A DNA stretch of 64,000 bases from Pseudomonas sp. GOM6 (GTDB taxonomy: Bacteria > Pseudomonadota > Gammaproteobacteria > Pseudomonadales > Pseudomonadaceae), in assembly GCF_029537485.1 (NCBI RefSeq), contig NZ_JARPUS010000013.1:81367-145366 (forward strand), in the 5' to 3' direction. This document shows, in pieces, positions 44,681-53,045 of this stretch. A program made the position numbers and the translations under genes. Each line of letters begins with the position of its first letter. Position 1 is the first letter of the stretch. Below the pieces are notes generated by a model, which worked only from the letters and a program-made list of their open reading frames with translations, was not told the DNA's origin and made no database searches.

Positions 44681-45217
44681 TCAGGCTTCGAGACGGGGAA
44701 ATGCACTGGCGATGGGGTCCCCCGTACAGGATGCAGCCGAGCCTGTGCGCAACTCCAACACAATCAGATGGGGAAACGCTCCCTGGTCGAACCAGTAGCG
44801 GGTACCGGACGGAAGCGACAGCAGAACGTCTTTCTCGCACAGCACAGCAAACACATGCTCGCCAATATGCAGGTTGAACAGTCCGCGCCCTGCTGCCAGC
44901 CAATGCCCCTGCGCTCCGGCTGCACACAACTCTTCCAGCATCTCGGCCTGCGGTTCGTCCTGGTAGGTGCGCGAGCAGCTCAGGCTAAGCACTTCGACAC
45001 CGGCATAGCCGCGCTCAACCATCAGCTCATCGAGCGACGGGCGCAAGGCGCCAAGTACCTCATCCTGGCTCTGGCCTGGTTTGAGGGACACCTCGACCGG
45101 CCAACGCTCGAAGCCCACACCGACCTCGGCTAGCGTCGCGGCGATATCTTCGTCATGGGTCAGCAGTTTGCTCGGCACATCCGGGCTGGACTGGTGGTAG
45201 ACGGTCAGGCTGCTCAT
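44681..45217 (-). CDS. Acireductone-dioxygenase-like protein lacking the metal ligands
   Basis: A 178-residue cupin that is clearly ARD-like in its start (MSSLTVYHQSSPDVPSKLLTHDEDIAATLAE), in AGRGLFNLHIG.HVFAVLCEKD and in the end (TGDPIASAFPRLE). The four metal ligands of the family (H, H, E, H in EHTHGEDE and GT.HWFD) are replaced by L97, A99, Q103 and Y141. It should therefore not catalyse the methionine-salvage reaction. In P. aeruginosa the mtnB-mtnD-mtnC genes stand next to this same MFS gene, and here only this copy remains. The frame is intact, so it may have a new role. ATG 45217 has AAGGA at good distance. Confidence 0.85.
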   Translation of the reverse strand: MSSLTVYHQSSPDVPSKLLTHDEDIAATLAEVGVGFERWPVEVSLKPGQSQDEVLGALRPSLDELMVERGYAGVEVLSLSCSRTYQDEPQAEMLEELCAAGAQGHWLAAGRGLFNLHIGEHVFAVLCEKDVLLSLPSGTRYWFDQGAFPHLIVLELRTGSAASCTGDPIASAFPRLEA

Positions 45218-45227
45218 GCACATGTCC

Positions 45228-46391
45228 TTAATGGGTTCGGTTCACCGGTGCATCGCGCAGCCGGCTGGCAATGATAAAGGCCGCCATCAATGCGGCCAAA
45301 CTGGCGATGGCAAAGGTCCAGCCTGGGCCCAGACTCTTCCAGCTGTAGCCAGAGTAGAGGGCGCCCAGTGCACCGCCGACACCCGCCAGGGATGCGTATA
45401 AGGCCTGCCCCTGGCCTTGCTGACCGGCCCCAAAGCTGCGCTGGATAAAATGAATGGCCGCCGCATGGAAGCTGCCAAAGGTGGCCGCATGCAGCAGTTG
45501 GGCAAACAGCAATACGCTCAGGTACTCGGCCAGATTACCCAGCAGCAGCCAGCGCAAGGCCGCCAGCAGGAAGCTGGCCAGCAGCACCTGGCGCAACGAA
45601 AAACGCGCCAGCACGCGGGCCATGAACAGGAACAGGACGATCTCCGCCAATACCCCCAGAGCCCATAGCAGCCCGATCACCAGCCGGCTGTAGCCCAGCG
45701 ACTCCAGGTGAATGCTAAGAAAGGTGTAGTACGGCCCATGGGACACCTGCATCAATCCGACGCACAGGTAGAAAGCCAGCACACCTGGCCGCCGCAGCTG
45801 GCGTAGAAAACCACCCTCGCCCGCCGTCACGCTGTGTACGCCTGGCGAGGCATTGGGCACCCAGAAGCTGCTCAGGGCGATGCCGCCAATGATGACCAGC
45901 AGCACCCAGGGATACAGCCCCAGGCTGAGGTACTGAAACAGCCAGCCAAGCCCAACCACCGCCAGCACGAAACCGATTGAGCCCCACAGACGAATCTCGC
46001 TATAGCGCGCACTCTGCTCGCGCAGATGGGCCAGGGTGATGACCTCGAACTGCGGCAGCACCGCGTGCCAGAAGAACGCGTGCAGCGCCATGACCAGCGC
46101 CAGCCAGGCGTAGCTCTGGTCGACGAAAATCAGGCTCAGGCTGAGAAAGGTACACACCGCGCCGAAACGCACGATGCGCAGGCGTTGCCCGCTGCGGTCC
46201 CCCAGCCAGCCCCAAAGGTTGGGCGCCACGCAGCGCATCAGCATGGGGATGGCGACCAGTTCACCGATACGCGCTGGGGAGAAACCCAGGTGATCAAAGT
46301 ACAGCGCGAGAAAGGGGGCCGTGGCCCCCAGCAAAGCGAAATAGAACAGGTAGAAGCCGGAGAGGCGCCAGTAAGGCAGGGCGTCGCTCAT
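45228..46391 (-). CDS. MFS transporter, PPP/HcaT-like
   Basis: A 387-residue inner-membrane carrier with about 12 helices, starting MSDALPYWRLSGFYLFYFALLGATAPF. The first-half loop motif LWGWLGDRSGQRLR and the PQFEVITLAHL segment match the MFS_1-like (3-phenylpropionate/nucleoside-type) group. The substrate is unknown. It precedes the ARD-like gene by 10 bases on the same strand and follows aroC, an order I recognise from P. aeruginosa. Confidence 0.88.
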   Translation of the reverse strand: MSDALPYWRLSGFYLFYFALLGATAPFLALYFDHLGFSPARIGELVAIPMLMRCVAPNLWGWLGDRSGQRLRIVRFGAVCTFLSLSLIFVDQSYAWLALVMALHAFFWHAVLPQFEVITLAHLREQSARYSEIRLWGSIGFVLAVVGLGWLFQYLSLGLYPWVLLVIIGGIALSSFWVPNASPGVHSVTAGEGGFLRQLRRPGVLAFYLCVGLMQVSHGPYYTFLSIHLESLGYSRLVIGLLWALGVLAEIVLFLFMARVLARFSLRQVLLASFLLAALRWLLLGNLAEYLSVLLFAQLLHAATFGSFHAAAIHFIQRSFGAGQQGQGQALYASLAGVGGALGALYSGYSWKSLGPGWTFAIASLAALMAAFIIASRLRDAPVNRTH

Positions 46392-46452
46392 AGGACTGTC
46401 CGCTGCCGGCAAGGCTGGGGTTCGCTGTGCTCTACCCAACCCACGGCGTGGA

Positions 46453-47544
46453 TCACAGCTGCGGCAGCACCGGGGTGTTGACCTGCACATCGGCGTTCTG
46501 CCCGCGATGACGCAGCAGATGATCGAGCAGCACGATGGCCATCATCGCCTCGGCAATCGGCGTGGCGCGGATGCCGACGCAGGGATCGTGACGACCCTTG
46601 GTGATCAGCTCCACCGGGTTGCCGTCGACGTCGATGGAACGCCCCGGCGTGGTGATGCTGGAAGTCGGCTTGAGTGCCAGGTGGGCGACAATCGGCTGGC
46701 CGCTGGAAATGCCGCCCAGGATGCCGCCGGCGTTGTTGCTGAGAAAGCCTTCAGGAGTCAGCTCATCGCGGTGCTCGGTGCCGCGCTGGGCCACGCTGGC
46801 GAAGCCGGCGCCGATTTCCACGCCCTTGACCGCATTGATGCTCATCAGCGCATGGGCGAGATCCGCGTCGAGACGGTCGAAGATCGGCTCGCCCAGGCCA
46901 GGCATCACGCCTTCGGCGACCACGGTGATCTTGGCGCCTACCGAATCCTGGTCACGGCGCAGCTGGTCCATGTAGGCCTCCAGCTCCGCCACTTTGTCCG
47001 GGTCGGGACTGAAGAAGGCGTTCTGCTCGACGCTGTCCCAGGTCTTGAACGGAATCTCGATCGGGCCCAGCTGGCTCATGTAGCCACGCACCTGAATGCC
47101 CAGACCAGCCAGCACTTTCTTTGCGATAGCGCCAGCGGCAACGCGCATGGCGGTTTCGCGCGCCGAGCTACGGCCGCCGCCGCGGTAGTCGCGGATGCCG
47201 TATTTGTGGTGGTAGGTGTAGTCGGCGTGGGCCGGACGGAACAGGTCCTTGATCGCCGAGTAGTCCTTGGACTTCTGGTCGGTGTTGCGGATCAGCAGGC
47301 CGATCGGGCAGCCGGTGGTCTTGCCCTCGAACACGCCGGAGAGAATCTCGACTTCGTCGTCTTCCTGGCGCTGGGTGGTGTGACGGCTGGTGCCTGGCTT
47401 GCGCCGGTCGAGATCGCGTTGCAGGTCCTGCAGGGACAGCTCGATGCCCGGCGGGCAACCATCGACGATGGCCACCAGGGCCGGGCCATGGCTTTCGCCA
47501 GCGGTGGTGACGGTGAACAGCTTGCCGTAGGTATTGCCGGACAT
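46453..47544 (-). CDS. aroC: Chorismate synthase
   Basis: A 363-residue FMN-dependent enzyme catalysing the last shikimate step, 5-enolpyruvylshikimate-3-phosphate to chorismate. Family signatures [46 protein letters not shown] and the C-terminal [17 protein letters not shown] are intact. Full length. Confidence 0.98.
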   Translation of the reverse strand: MSGNTYGKLFTVTTAGESHGPALVAIVDGCPPGIELSLQDLQRDLDRRKPGTSRHTTQRQEDDEVEILSGVFEGKTTGCPIGLLIRNTDQKSKDYSAIKDLFRPAHADYTYHHKYGIRDYRGGGRSSARETAMRVAAGAIAKKVLAGLGIQVRGYMSQLGPIEIPFKTWDSVEQNAFFSPDPDKVAELEAYMDQLRRDQDSVGAKITVVAEGVMPGLGEPIFDRLDADLAHALMSINAVKGVEIGAGFASVAQRGTEHRDELTPEGFLSNNAGGILGGISSGQPIVAHLALKPTSSITTPGRSIDVDGNPVELITKGRHDPCVGIRATPIAEAMMAIVLLDHLLRHRGQNADVQVNTPVLPQL

Positions 47545-47700
47545 GCAGGGCGCTCCGCGAAATCAGCCTCGAACAAAGGTCGGCGAGTATACCCCCGGCG
47601 CCCGACCAGTTCACCTGCATTGGGCAAATGGCAGATGGCCAGCCTGAAGCCAGCACAGAACCGGCCGATAATGCTTGCACGAACGTTCAAGGATGCCGCA

Positions 47701-48483
47701 ATGACGGAAATCGACCCTCAACCCTCGGCCCATGAGGCTGAACAGCCCCCGCAGCCACACCCTTGGGAGAACCTGACCGCCGAGCAGTTCCAGTTGCTGC
47801 GCCTGGCGCCTTTGCCCGCCGATCGCAGCAGCGGTTTGCGCCCGCTGCGCTTTGTTCGGCTGGGTCGTATTGAGCGCCATAGTGACGAGCAAAGCCTGCT
47901 GCGCCTTTCCGTCGAGGTACCGGGCCAGCGCCTGCGCCGCGAACAGAACCTGCTGGAGGTCTGGGCCGACCATCGTAACCGGGAGGTGCGCTTTGGGGCC
48001 GACAAAGGGCTGCAGGTCGAGCCGCTCAATCGTGGCCTGGGCCGTTTCCTGATGGCTCAGGGTATCGCCTGGGCGCGCCAGCGCTGGGGTAGCTACAGCG
48101 TGGAAGGTGGCGCCTTGGCAGTGAAGGATGTGCTCAGCGAGGAAGCTCGCCAGCGCCGCGACCATTTTCTGCGCATCCAGGGCTTCGAGGTGGAGTACCA
48201 GGACCTGGCGCAGGTCAAGGCCAGCTACAGTGCATCGCGCGTCAGCACCCTGAACCCGGAATGGAATCACGACAAGGTCCAGCAGCTTGAGTTGCTGGAA
48301 TGCGCCGCCATGCTGCAGCAGGCCGACCAGAACCTGCATGAGCAGCAGGTGAAGATCACCAAGCTGGAACAGCGCATCGGCGTGCTCAAGCGTGAGGACA
48401 GCGGCCTGCGCTTTACCATTGCCTGCCTGGTGGCACTGGCGCTGTTTCAGGCCGGTCTGCTGATCTGGATCGCTACCCGCTAG
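47701..48483 (+). CDS. GNAT-like domain protein with coiled coil and C-terminal membrane anchor
   Basis: A 260-residue protein with an acidic proline-rich N-terminus. A central region carries GLGRFLMAQGIAWARQRWGSYSVEGG and HFLRIQGFEVEY, resembling an acetyltransferase core, a tentative reading. A coiled coil follows (AAMLQQADQNLHEQQVKITKLEQRIGVLK), and a single C-terminal transmembrane helix (FTIACLVALALFQAGLLIWIATR) ends the protein. That makes a tail-anchored topology with the enzyme-like part in the cytosol. It is divergent from aroC. Function unknown. Confidence 0.72.
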   Translation: MTEIDPQPSAHEAEQPPQPHPWENLTAEQFQLLRLAPLPADRSSGLRPLRFVRLGRIERHSDEQSLLRLSVEVPGQRLRREQNLLEVWADHRNREVRFGADKGLQVEPLNRGLGRFLMAQGIAWARQRWGSYSVEGGALAVKDVLSEEARQRRDHFLRIQGFEVEYQDLAQVKASYSASRVSTLNPEWNHDKVQQLELLECAAMLQQADQNLHEQQVKITKLEQRIGVLKREDSGLRFTIACLVALALFQAGLLIWIATR

Positions 48484-48512
48484 CCCTCCAGAGCTGGCAT
48501 CTACATAAACCC

Positions 48513-48572
48513 GTAGCCCGGATGCAATCCGGCAACGGAGTGGCCTGCGCCCCCGGACTGCACTCGGGCTAC
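48513..48572. repeat. REP-type inverted repeat (GTAGCCCGGATGCAATCCGG class)
   Basis: An imperfect palindrome from GTAGCCCGGATGCAATCCGG to CCGGACTGCACTCGGGCTAC, between convergent genes. A second member of the same class is at 62452-62510. Confidence 0.75.
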
Positions 48573-48576
48573 AGTT

Positions 48577-49491
48577 TCAACCCTTCAGGCGCGAACGAAA
48601 CAGCTTCTGGTACTCACGGCACTGCGCCGCGGCCAGCAGGAACACGCCATGGCCGCCCTGTTCGAACTCCAGCCAGGTGAAGTCCACCTCTGGATACAGC
48701 GCCTCGACATGCACCTGGCTATTGCCCACCTCGACGATCAGCAGGCCCTTCTCGCTCAGATGATCGGCAGCCTCGGCCAGCATGCGTCGAACCAGGTCCA
48801 GACCATCGTCACCGCAGGCCAAGCCCAGCGCCGGTTCATGCTGGTACTCGGCCGGCATGTCGGCGAAATCCTCGGCATCCACATAGGGCGGGTTGGAAAC
48901 AATCAGGTCGAAACGCTGCCCCGGCAGGCCAGCGAAACCATCGCCCTGCACCGTATAGACCCGCTCTTCCAGCTCATGCCGCTCGATATTGTGGTTGGCC
49001 ACCTCCAAGGCATCGAAGGACAGATCGCCCAGCACCACCTCGGCTTCAGGGAAGGCATAGGCACAGGCGATACCGATACATCCCGAACCGGTGCACAAGT
49101 CGAGAATGCGTGCCGGCTCGGCGGGTAACCAGGGCGTGAAACGCTGGGAAATCAGCTCGGCAATAGGCGAACGCGGCACCAGCACCCGCTCATCGACCAG
49201 AAACGGCAAACCGCAAAACCAGGCCTCGCCGATCAGGTAGGCGGTCGGCACACGCTCCTCGATACGACGGCGGATCAACTCCAGCAAATGCTGCTGCTCA
49301 TCCTCTTCCAGACGGCAATCGAGGTAGCTGTCGGCAATCTCAAACGGCAGGTGCAAGGCGCCCAGCACCAGCTGGCGGGCATCGTCCCAGGCATTGTCGG
49401 TACCATGACCGAAGAACAGACCGGCCTCGTGAAAACGGCTGACGGCCCAGCGAATATGGTCGCGCACGCTGCGCAGGCGGGATGGGGACAC
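48577..49491 (-). CDS. prmB: Ribosomal protein L3 N5-glutamine methyltransferase PrmB
   Basis: A 304-residue SAM-dependent methyltransferase modifying a glutamine in ribosomal protein uL3. It has an N-terminal helical domain ([35 protein letters not shown]), SAM motif [12 protein letters not shown], and the catalytic [11 protein letters not shown] that marks glutamine N5 methylation. The start is a GTG at 49491; no suitable ATG exists at the family start position. Confidence 0.95.
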   Translation of the reverse strand: MSPSRLRSVRDHIRWAVSRFHEAGLFFGHGTDNAWDDARQLVLGALHLPFEIADSYLDCRLEEDEQQHLLELIRRRIEERVPTAYLIGEAWFCGLPFLVDERVLVPRSPIAELISQRFTPWLPAEPARILDLCTGSGCIGIACAYAFPEAEVVLGDLSFDALEVANHNIERHELEERVYTVQGDGFAGLPGQRFDLIVSNPPYVDAEDFADMPAEYQHEPALGLACGDDGLDLVRRMLAEAADHLSEKGLLIVEVGNSQVHVEALYPEVDFTWLEFEQGGHGVFLLAAAQCREYQKLFRSRLKG

Positions 49492-49603
49492 GGAGGTTAC
49501 CTCGAGAAAAACAGGTCGAGATTCTAGCCGGAACCACGCAAAAGGTTCACAGATGGCCTTGGCAAGCAGAGAATAACCCCATCACAGCTACAGGAGCCCA
49601 ACC

Positions 49604-50197
49604 ATGTCCGCACCGAAAACCCTGTTCCAATTGCTCGGACGCGGTTATGCCCCTGCCACCCTGAGCAAGGCGACCTTGCTGGTCATTGATGCACAAGAGG
49701 AATATCGCAGCGGCACCCTGCAACTACCTGACATCGAGCCCGCCATCGCCGAAATCACCACGCTGCTACGCGCAGCACGCGACTGTGGCGCCCCCGTGGC
49801 GCATGTGCGCCACCTGGGTATACCGGGCGGCCTGCTCGATCCCCAGGGGCCGCGCGGCAATTTCATCAGCGGACTGGAGCCGCTGCCGGGTGAGCCGTTG
49901 GTGGAAAAACGTCTTCCCAACGCTTTTGCCGGTACCGACCTGCATGAACGCCTGCAGCAACTCGGCCATCTGGACCTGATCATCTGCGGCTTCATGACCC
50001 ATTCCAGCGTCAGCACCACGGTGCGTGCCGCCAAGGACTATGGCTACCGCTGCACCCTGGTGGATGCCGCCTGCGCCACCCGCGACCTGCCCTATGATGG
50101 CGACATGATCCCGGCCCGTGACCTGCATCGCATGACCCTGGCGGCGCTGTCCGACAACTACGCCATGGTGGTGCCCCAGGCGCGCGCCTTGCTCTAG
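49604..50197 (+). CDS. Isochorismatase-like hydrolase with Ser at the usual Cys position
   Basis: A 197-residue protein of the isochorismatase/cysteine hydrolase fold. Asp29 (LLVIDAQEEY) and Lys102 (LVEKRLPNAF) of the usual triad are present. In the third motif (GFMTHSSVSTTVRAAKDYGY) Ser135 stands where cysteine hydrolases have the nucleophilic cysteine. This points to either an isochorismatase-type, non-covalent mechanism or a serine-based variant. The physiological substrate is unknown. Confidence 0.87.
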   Translation: MSAPKTLFQLLGRGYAPATLSKATLLVIDAQEEYRSGTLQLPDIEPAIAEITTLLRAARDCGAPVAHVRHLGIPGGLLDPQGPRGNFISGLEPLPGEPLVEKRLPNAFAGTDLHERLQQLGHLDLIICGFMTHSSVSTTVRAAKDYGYRCTLVDAACATRDLPYDGDMIPARDLHRMTLAALSDNYAMVVPQARALL

Positions 50198-50286
50198 CGC
50201 AGCCAACAGGTCACCGCAGGGACCGGGCTCCGGAACCCTGAGGACGGGTTCGGGTCACAGCGCCGATACGCCAAGAGGAAATCGGT

Positions 50287-50616
50287 ATGAAGTTGTCCGA
50301 CGATGGTTTCAACGCTCGCCACTTGCGCCCCCGTGGTTCGTCCGCCTGGCGCTGGCGCCTACTGGCCGGGCTGGCAGCCCTGTTTGCCGCCTTCGGTGTG
50401 CTACTGAGCATGGCCGGTGCGGCCACCTTGCTCGGCCGCCCACCGGCTCTCGGCCCGCTAAACGACAGCATCGGCGCCGCCATCACTCTGCTGCTGTTCG
50501 GCATGTTCCTGCTCTGGGGCGGCATCAATGTTTGGCGCCGTTGCCGGAGGCGTATGCGGCGCAACCGCGGCGCAGACCTGAGCCTGTCGCCCGGCCTGCT
50601 GAAAAAACGCCACTGA
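50287..50616 (+). CDS. Small two-helix membrane protein
   Basis: A 109-residue protein with a basic N-terminus, two transmembrane helices (LLAGLAALFAAFGVLLSMAGA and AAITLLLFGMFLLWGGINVW) and a strongly basic tail (RRCRRRMRRNRG). No recognised domain. It sits 34 bases before the smr gene on the same strand and may share its transcript. Confidence 0.65.
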   Translation: MKLSDDGFNARHLRPRGSSAWRWRLLAGLAALFAAFGVLLSMAGAATLLGRPPALGPLNDSIGAAITLLLFGMFLLWGGINVWRRCRRRMRRNRGADLSLSPGLLKKRH

Positions 50617-50650
50617 AGCCGGTAAACTCGCCGCTTCCGTGGAGGCCTTC

Positions 50651-51208
50651 ATGCAAGACGACGATTTCTCTCTGTTCCAGTCCGCCGTGCGCGGGGTCAA
50701 GCCCATCCGCCATGACCGCGCCGATACCGGCAAGCCGAAACCCGATCGCAAGCAACTCAATACCCTGCGCCAGGCTGCAACGGTAAAAACCGATGAGGTC
50801 CGTGTCGACGGTCTTTCCGACCAGTTCGTTATCGATGTCGGCGCCGAGGACGAACTCTACTGGGCCCGCGACGGCGTACAGGACGGCCAGATGCGCAAGC
50901 TCAAAGCCGGCCAGGTGCCCTTTGATGGCAGCCTGGACCTGCATGGCATGAGCGTCGAGAAGGCTCGCGAAATCCTCTGGGACTTCTTTGCCGAAGCCGC
51001 CCGCATGGAAGTGCGCTGCGCCCGCGTCACCCATGGCAAAGCCGTACGCATGGACGGTAAGCGCCCGATGATCAAAAGCCACGTCAACACCTGGCTGCGC
51101 CAGCACCCACAGGTACTCGGCTTCACCTCCTGCCTGCCCAAGCATGGAGGCACCGGTGCCGTTTATGTATTGCTCAAACGCACCATGCTCGACGGACGCG
51201 ACGAGTAA
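50651..51208 (+). CDS. Smr-domain protein (YdaL/SmrA-like)
   Basis: A 185-residue protein with a basic, disordered N-terminal half and a C-terminal Smr domain. Key motifs are SLDLHGMSVEKA (the DLHG motif, H about residue 101), RVTHGKA and GGTGAVYVLLKR. Smr proteins nick DNA or cleave RNA on colliding ribosomes; which applies here is unknown. GGAGG precedes the ATG. Confidence 0.92.
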   Translation: MQDDDFSLFQSAVRGVKPIRHDRADTGKPKPDRKQLNTLRQAATVKTDEVRVDGLSDQFVIDVGAEDELYWARDGVQDGQMRKLKAGQVPFDGSLDLHGMSVEKAREILWDFFAEAARMEVRCARVTHGKAVRMDGKRPMIKSHVNTWLRQHPQVLGFTSCLPKHGGTGAVYVLLKRTMLDGRDE

Positions 51209-51343
51209 ACGGCTGGCAACCGAGCCCCGAGCGTCACGGCAACCACCCAGAAGCAGGCTGTACTGGCGCATTCGGCGCTTGCAAGCGGTGCGCCCGCGCC
51301 CTACCCTGCGCCCCTGTGCCTCTTCACCCCCACAGGAAGACCT

Positions 51344-51889
51344 ATGTCCCTGGAACAGCAATACACCGCGATTCTCGGCCAGATCGGCGAGGATGTAAGC
51401 CGCGAAGGCCTGGTCGACACCCCCAAGCGTGCAGCCAAAGCCATGCAGTATCTCTGTCGTGGCTACCAGCAGACACTTGAGGAAGTGACCAACGGAGCCC
51501 TGTTCAGCTCCGACAGCAGCGAAATGGTGCTGGTAAAGAACATCGAGCTTTACTCGCTGTGCGAGCACCACATGCTGCCATTCATTGGCAAGGCTCATGT
51601 CGCCTATATCCCTAATGGCAAGGTGCTGGGCCTGTCCAAGGTAGCGCGCATCGTCGACATGTATGCCCGCCGCCTGCAGATCCAGGAAAGCCTCAGCCGT
51701 CAGATCGCCGAAGCGGTTCAGCAAGTTACCGGCGCGCTCGGCGTGGCCGTGGTGATCGAAGCCCAGCACATGTGCATGATGATGCGCGGCGTGGAGAAGC
51801 AGAACTCCTCCATGGTCACTTCCGTGATGCTCGGTCAGTTCCGCGAAAACGCCGCCACCCGCAGCGAGTTCCTCAGCCTGACTCGCTGA
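51344..51889 (+). CDS. folE: GTP cyclohydrolase I
   Basis: A 181-residue enzyme converting GTP to dihydroneopterin triphosphate for folate synthesis. The zinc- and substrate-binding motifs are present: [39 protein letters not shown] and the final zinc-cysteine motif [15 protein letters not shown]. Full length. Followed by an intrinsic terminator. Confidence 0.97.
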   Translation: MSLEQQYTAILGQIGEDVSREGLVDTPKRAAKAMQYLCRGYQQTLEEVTNGALFSSDSSEMVLVKNIELYSLCEHHMLPFIGKAHVAYIPNGKVLGLSKVARIVDMYARRLQIQESLSRQIAEAVQQVTGALGVAVVIEAQHMCMMMRGVEKQNSSMVTSVMLGQFRENAATRSEFLSLTR

Positions 51890-51906
51890 CTGGCGCGACG
51901 CCGAAG

Positions 51907-51931
51907 AACCGGCCTGTCGGCCGGTTTTTTT
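51907..51931 (+). terminator. Intrinsic terminator after folE
   Basis: AACCGGCC-TGTC-GGCCGGTT followed by a T-run, 18 bases after the folE stop. Confidence 0.92.
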
Positions 51932-52026
51932 GTGCCCAGTTAACGGAGGGGCAACGACATGTGGTTGTACCCGCGCCCCTGAACTCGGGTACCCTGCCGC
52001 CCTTTTCAACCCATCAGGATCTTACG

Positions 52027-52398
52027 ATGCTTCTCAAGGCACTGCGGATCGGCCTCGGCCAGATCATCATCTTTCTCGACTTCATCACCCGTCCGCGCAA
52101 GCTCAAACGCAGCCCGCAAAGCCAGGCACAAGTCGAACGAGAAGCCGCTGGGATGGCCCTGTATCAGTTCCACGCCTGCCCGTTCTGCGTGAAGACCCGC
52201 CGTCACCTGCATCGTTTGAACGTGCCGGTGGCACTGCGCGATGCCAAGAACGATGCAACGCACCGCCAGGCGCTGCTGGAACAGGGCGGCAAGATCCAGG
52301 TGCCCTGCCTGCGCATCGAGGATGAGGGTGAAGTTCGCTGGCTGTATGAGTCCAAGGCCATCGCCGCCTACCTGGACCAGCGCTTCGCGGCGCAGTAA
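52027..52398 (+). CDS. Glutaredoxin-like protein with hydrophobic N-terminal segment
   Basis: A 123-residue protein. A hydrophobic N-terminal helix (LRIGLGQIIIFLDFI) is followed by a basic linker and a glutaredoxin/GST N-terminal-like domain with active site HACPFCVKTRRHL, then VPCLRIEDEGEVRWLYESKAIAAYL. The CPFC redox motif is intact. It is probably a membrane-associated thiol oxidoreductase facing the cytosol. Confidence 0.9.
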   Translation: MLLKALRIGLGQIIIFLDFITRPRKLKRSPQSQAQVEREAAGMALYQFHACPFCVKTRRHLHRLNVPVALRDAKNDATHRQALLEQGGKIQVPCLRIEDEGEVRWLYESKAIAAYLDQRFAAQ

Positions 52399-52440
52399 GC
52401 GCCTGGGAAGGGCCAGTCAACAGCCCCTCCCCGGCACGAT

Positions 52441-53043
52441 TCAGCCGAACATGCTCACATAGCGTGGATGGCTGGCGACGCGTGCCAGCCAGGCATTGAT
52501 CGCCGGGTATGCCGCAAGGTCGAAGCCGCCCTCATCGGCGACATGGGTGTAGGCATACAGCGCAATATCGGCCAGAGTGAACTGCTCACCCACCAGATAG
52601 GGCGTGCGCTGCAGCTGCTGCTCCATCACCTTGAAGGCCTTGTAGCCACCCTTGTGGCAATTCTCGTACTCGGCGCGGCGGGCTTCCGGCAGCCCCTGAT
52701 ACAGCTGGATGAAACGCGCCACCGCCACATAGGGCTCGTGGCTGTATTGCTCGAAGAACTGCCACTGCAGCATCTGCGTGCGCAGGCGCGGCTCGGCCGG
52801 AATGAACTCGCTGCCATCGGCAAGGAAATTGAGGATGGCATTGGACTCCCAGAGGAACGTGCCGTCCTCCAGCTCCAGTACCGGAATCTTGCCGTTGGGG
52901 TTCTTGGCCAGAAATTCGGCGGTCTGGGTTTCACCTTTGAGGATGTTGATCGGCAGCCACTGATACTCGTGCCCGAGCAGGTGCAGCATCAGCTTGACCT
53001 TGTAGCAGTTGCCGGAACGATAGTCGCCGTAAACCTTGAGCAT
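52441..53043 (-). CDS. Glutathione S-transferase family protein
   Basis: A 200-residue protein. The N-terminal thioredoxin-fold domain (MLKVYGDYRSGNCYKVKLML) has NPNGKIPVLELEDGTFLWESNAIL with the glutathione-binding cis-Pro and the ES motif. An all-helical C-terminal domain (FTLADIALYAYTHVADEGGFDL) completes the fold. AAGGAGGTC lies 8 bases before the ATG, a strong site. It starts 2 bases from the aminotransferase stop on the same strand, so the two form a probable operon. Confidence 0.94.
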   Translation of the reverse strand: MLKVYGDYRSGNCYKVKLMLHLLGHEYQWLPINILKGETQTAEFLAKNPNGKIPVLELEDGTFLWESNAILNFLADGSEFIPAEPRLRTQMLQWQFFEQYSHEPYVAVARFIQLYQGLPEARRAEYENCHKGGYKAFKVMEQQLQRTPYLVGEQFTLADIALYAYTHVADEGGFDLAAYPAINAWLARVASHPRYVSMFG

Positions 53044-53045
53044 GG

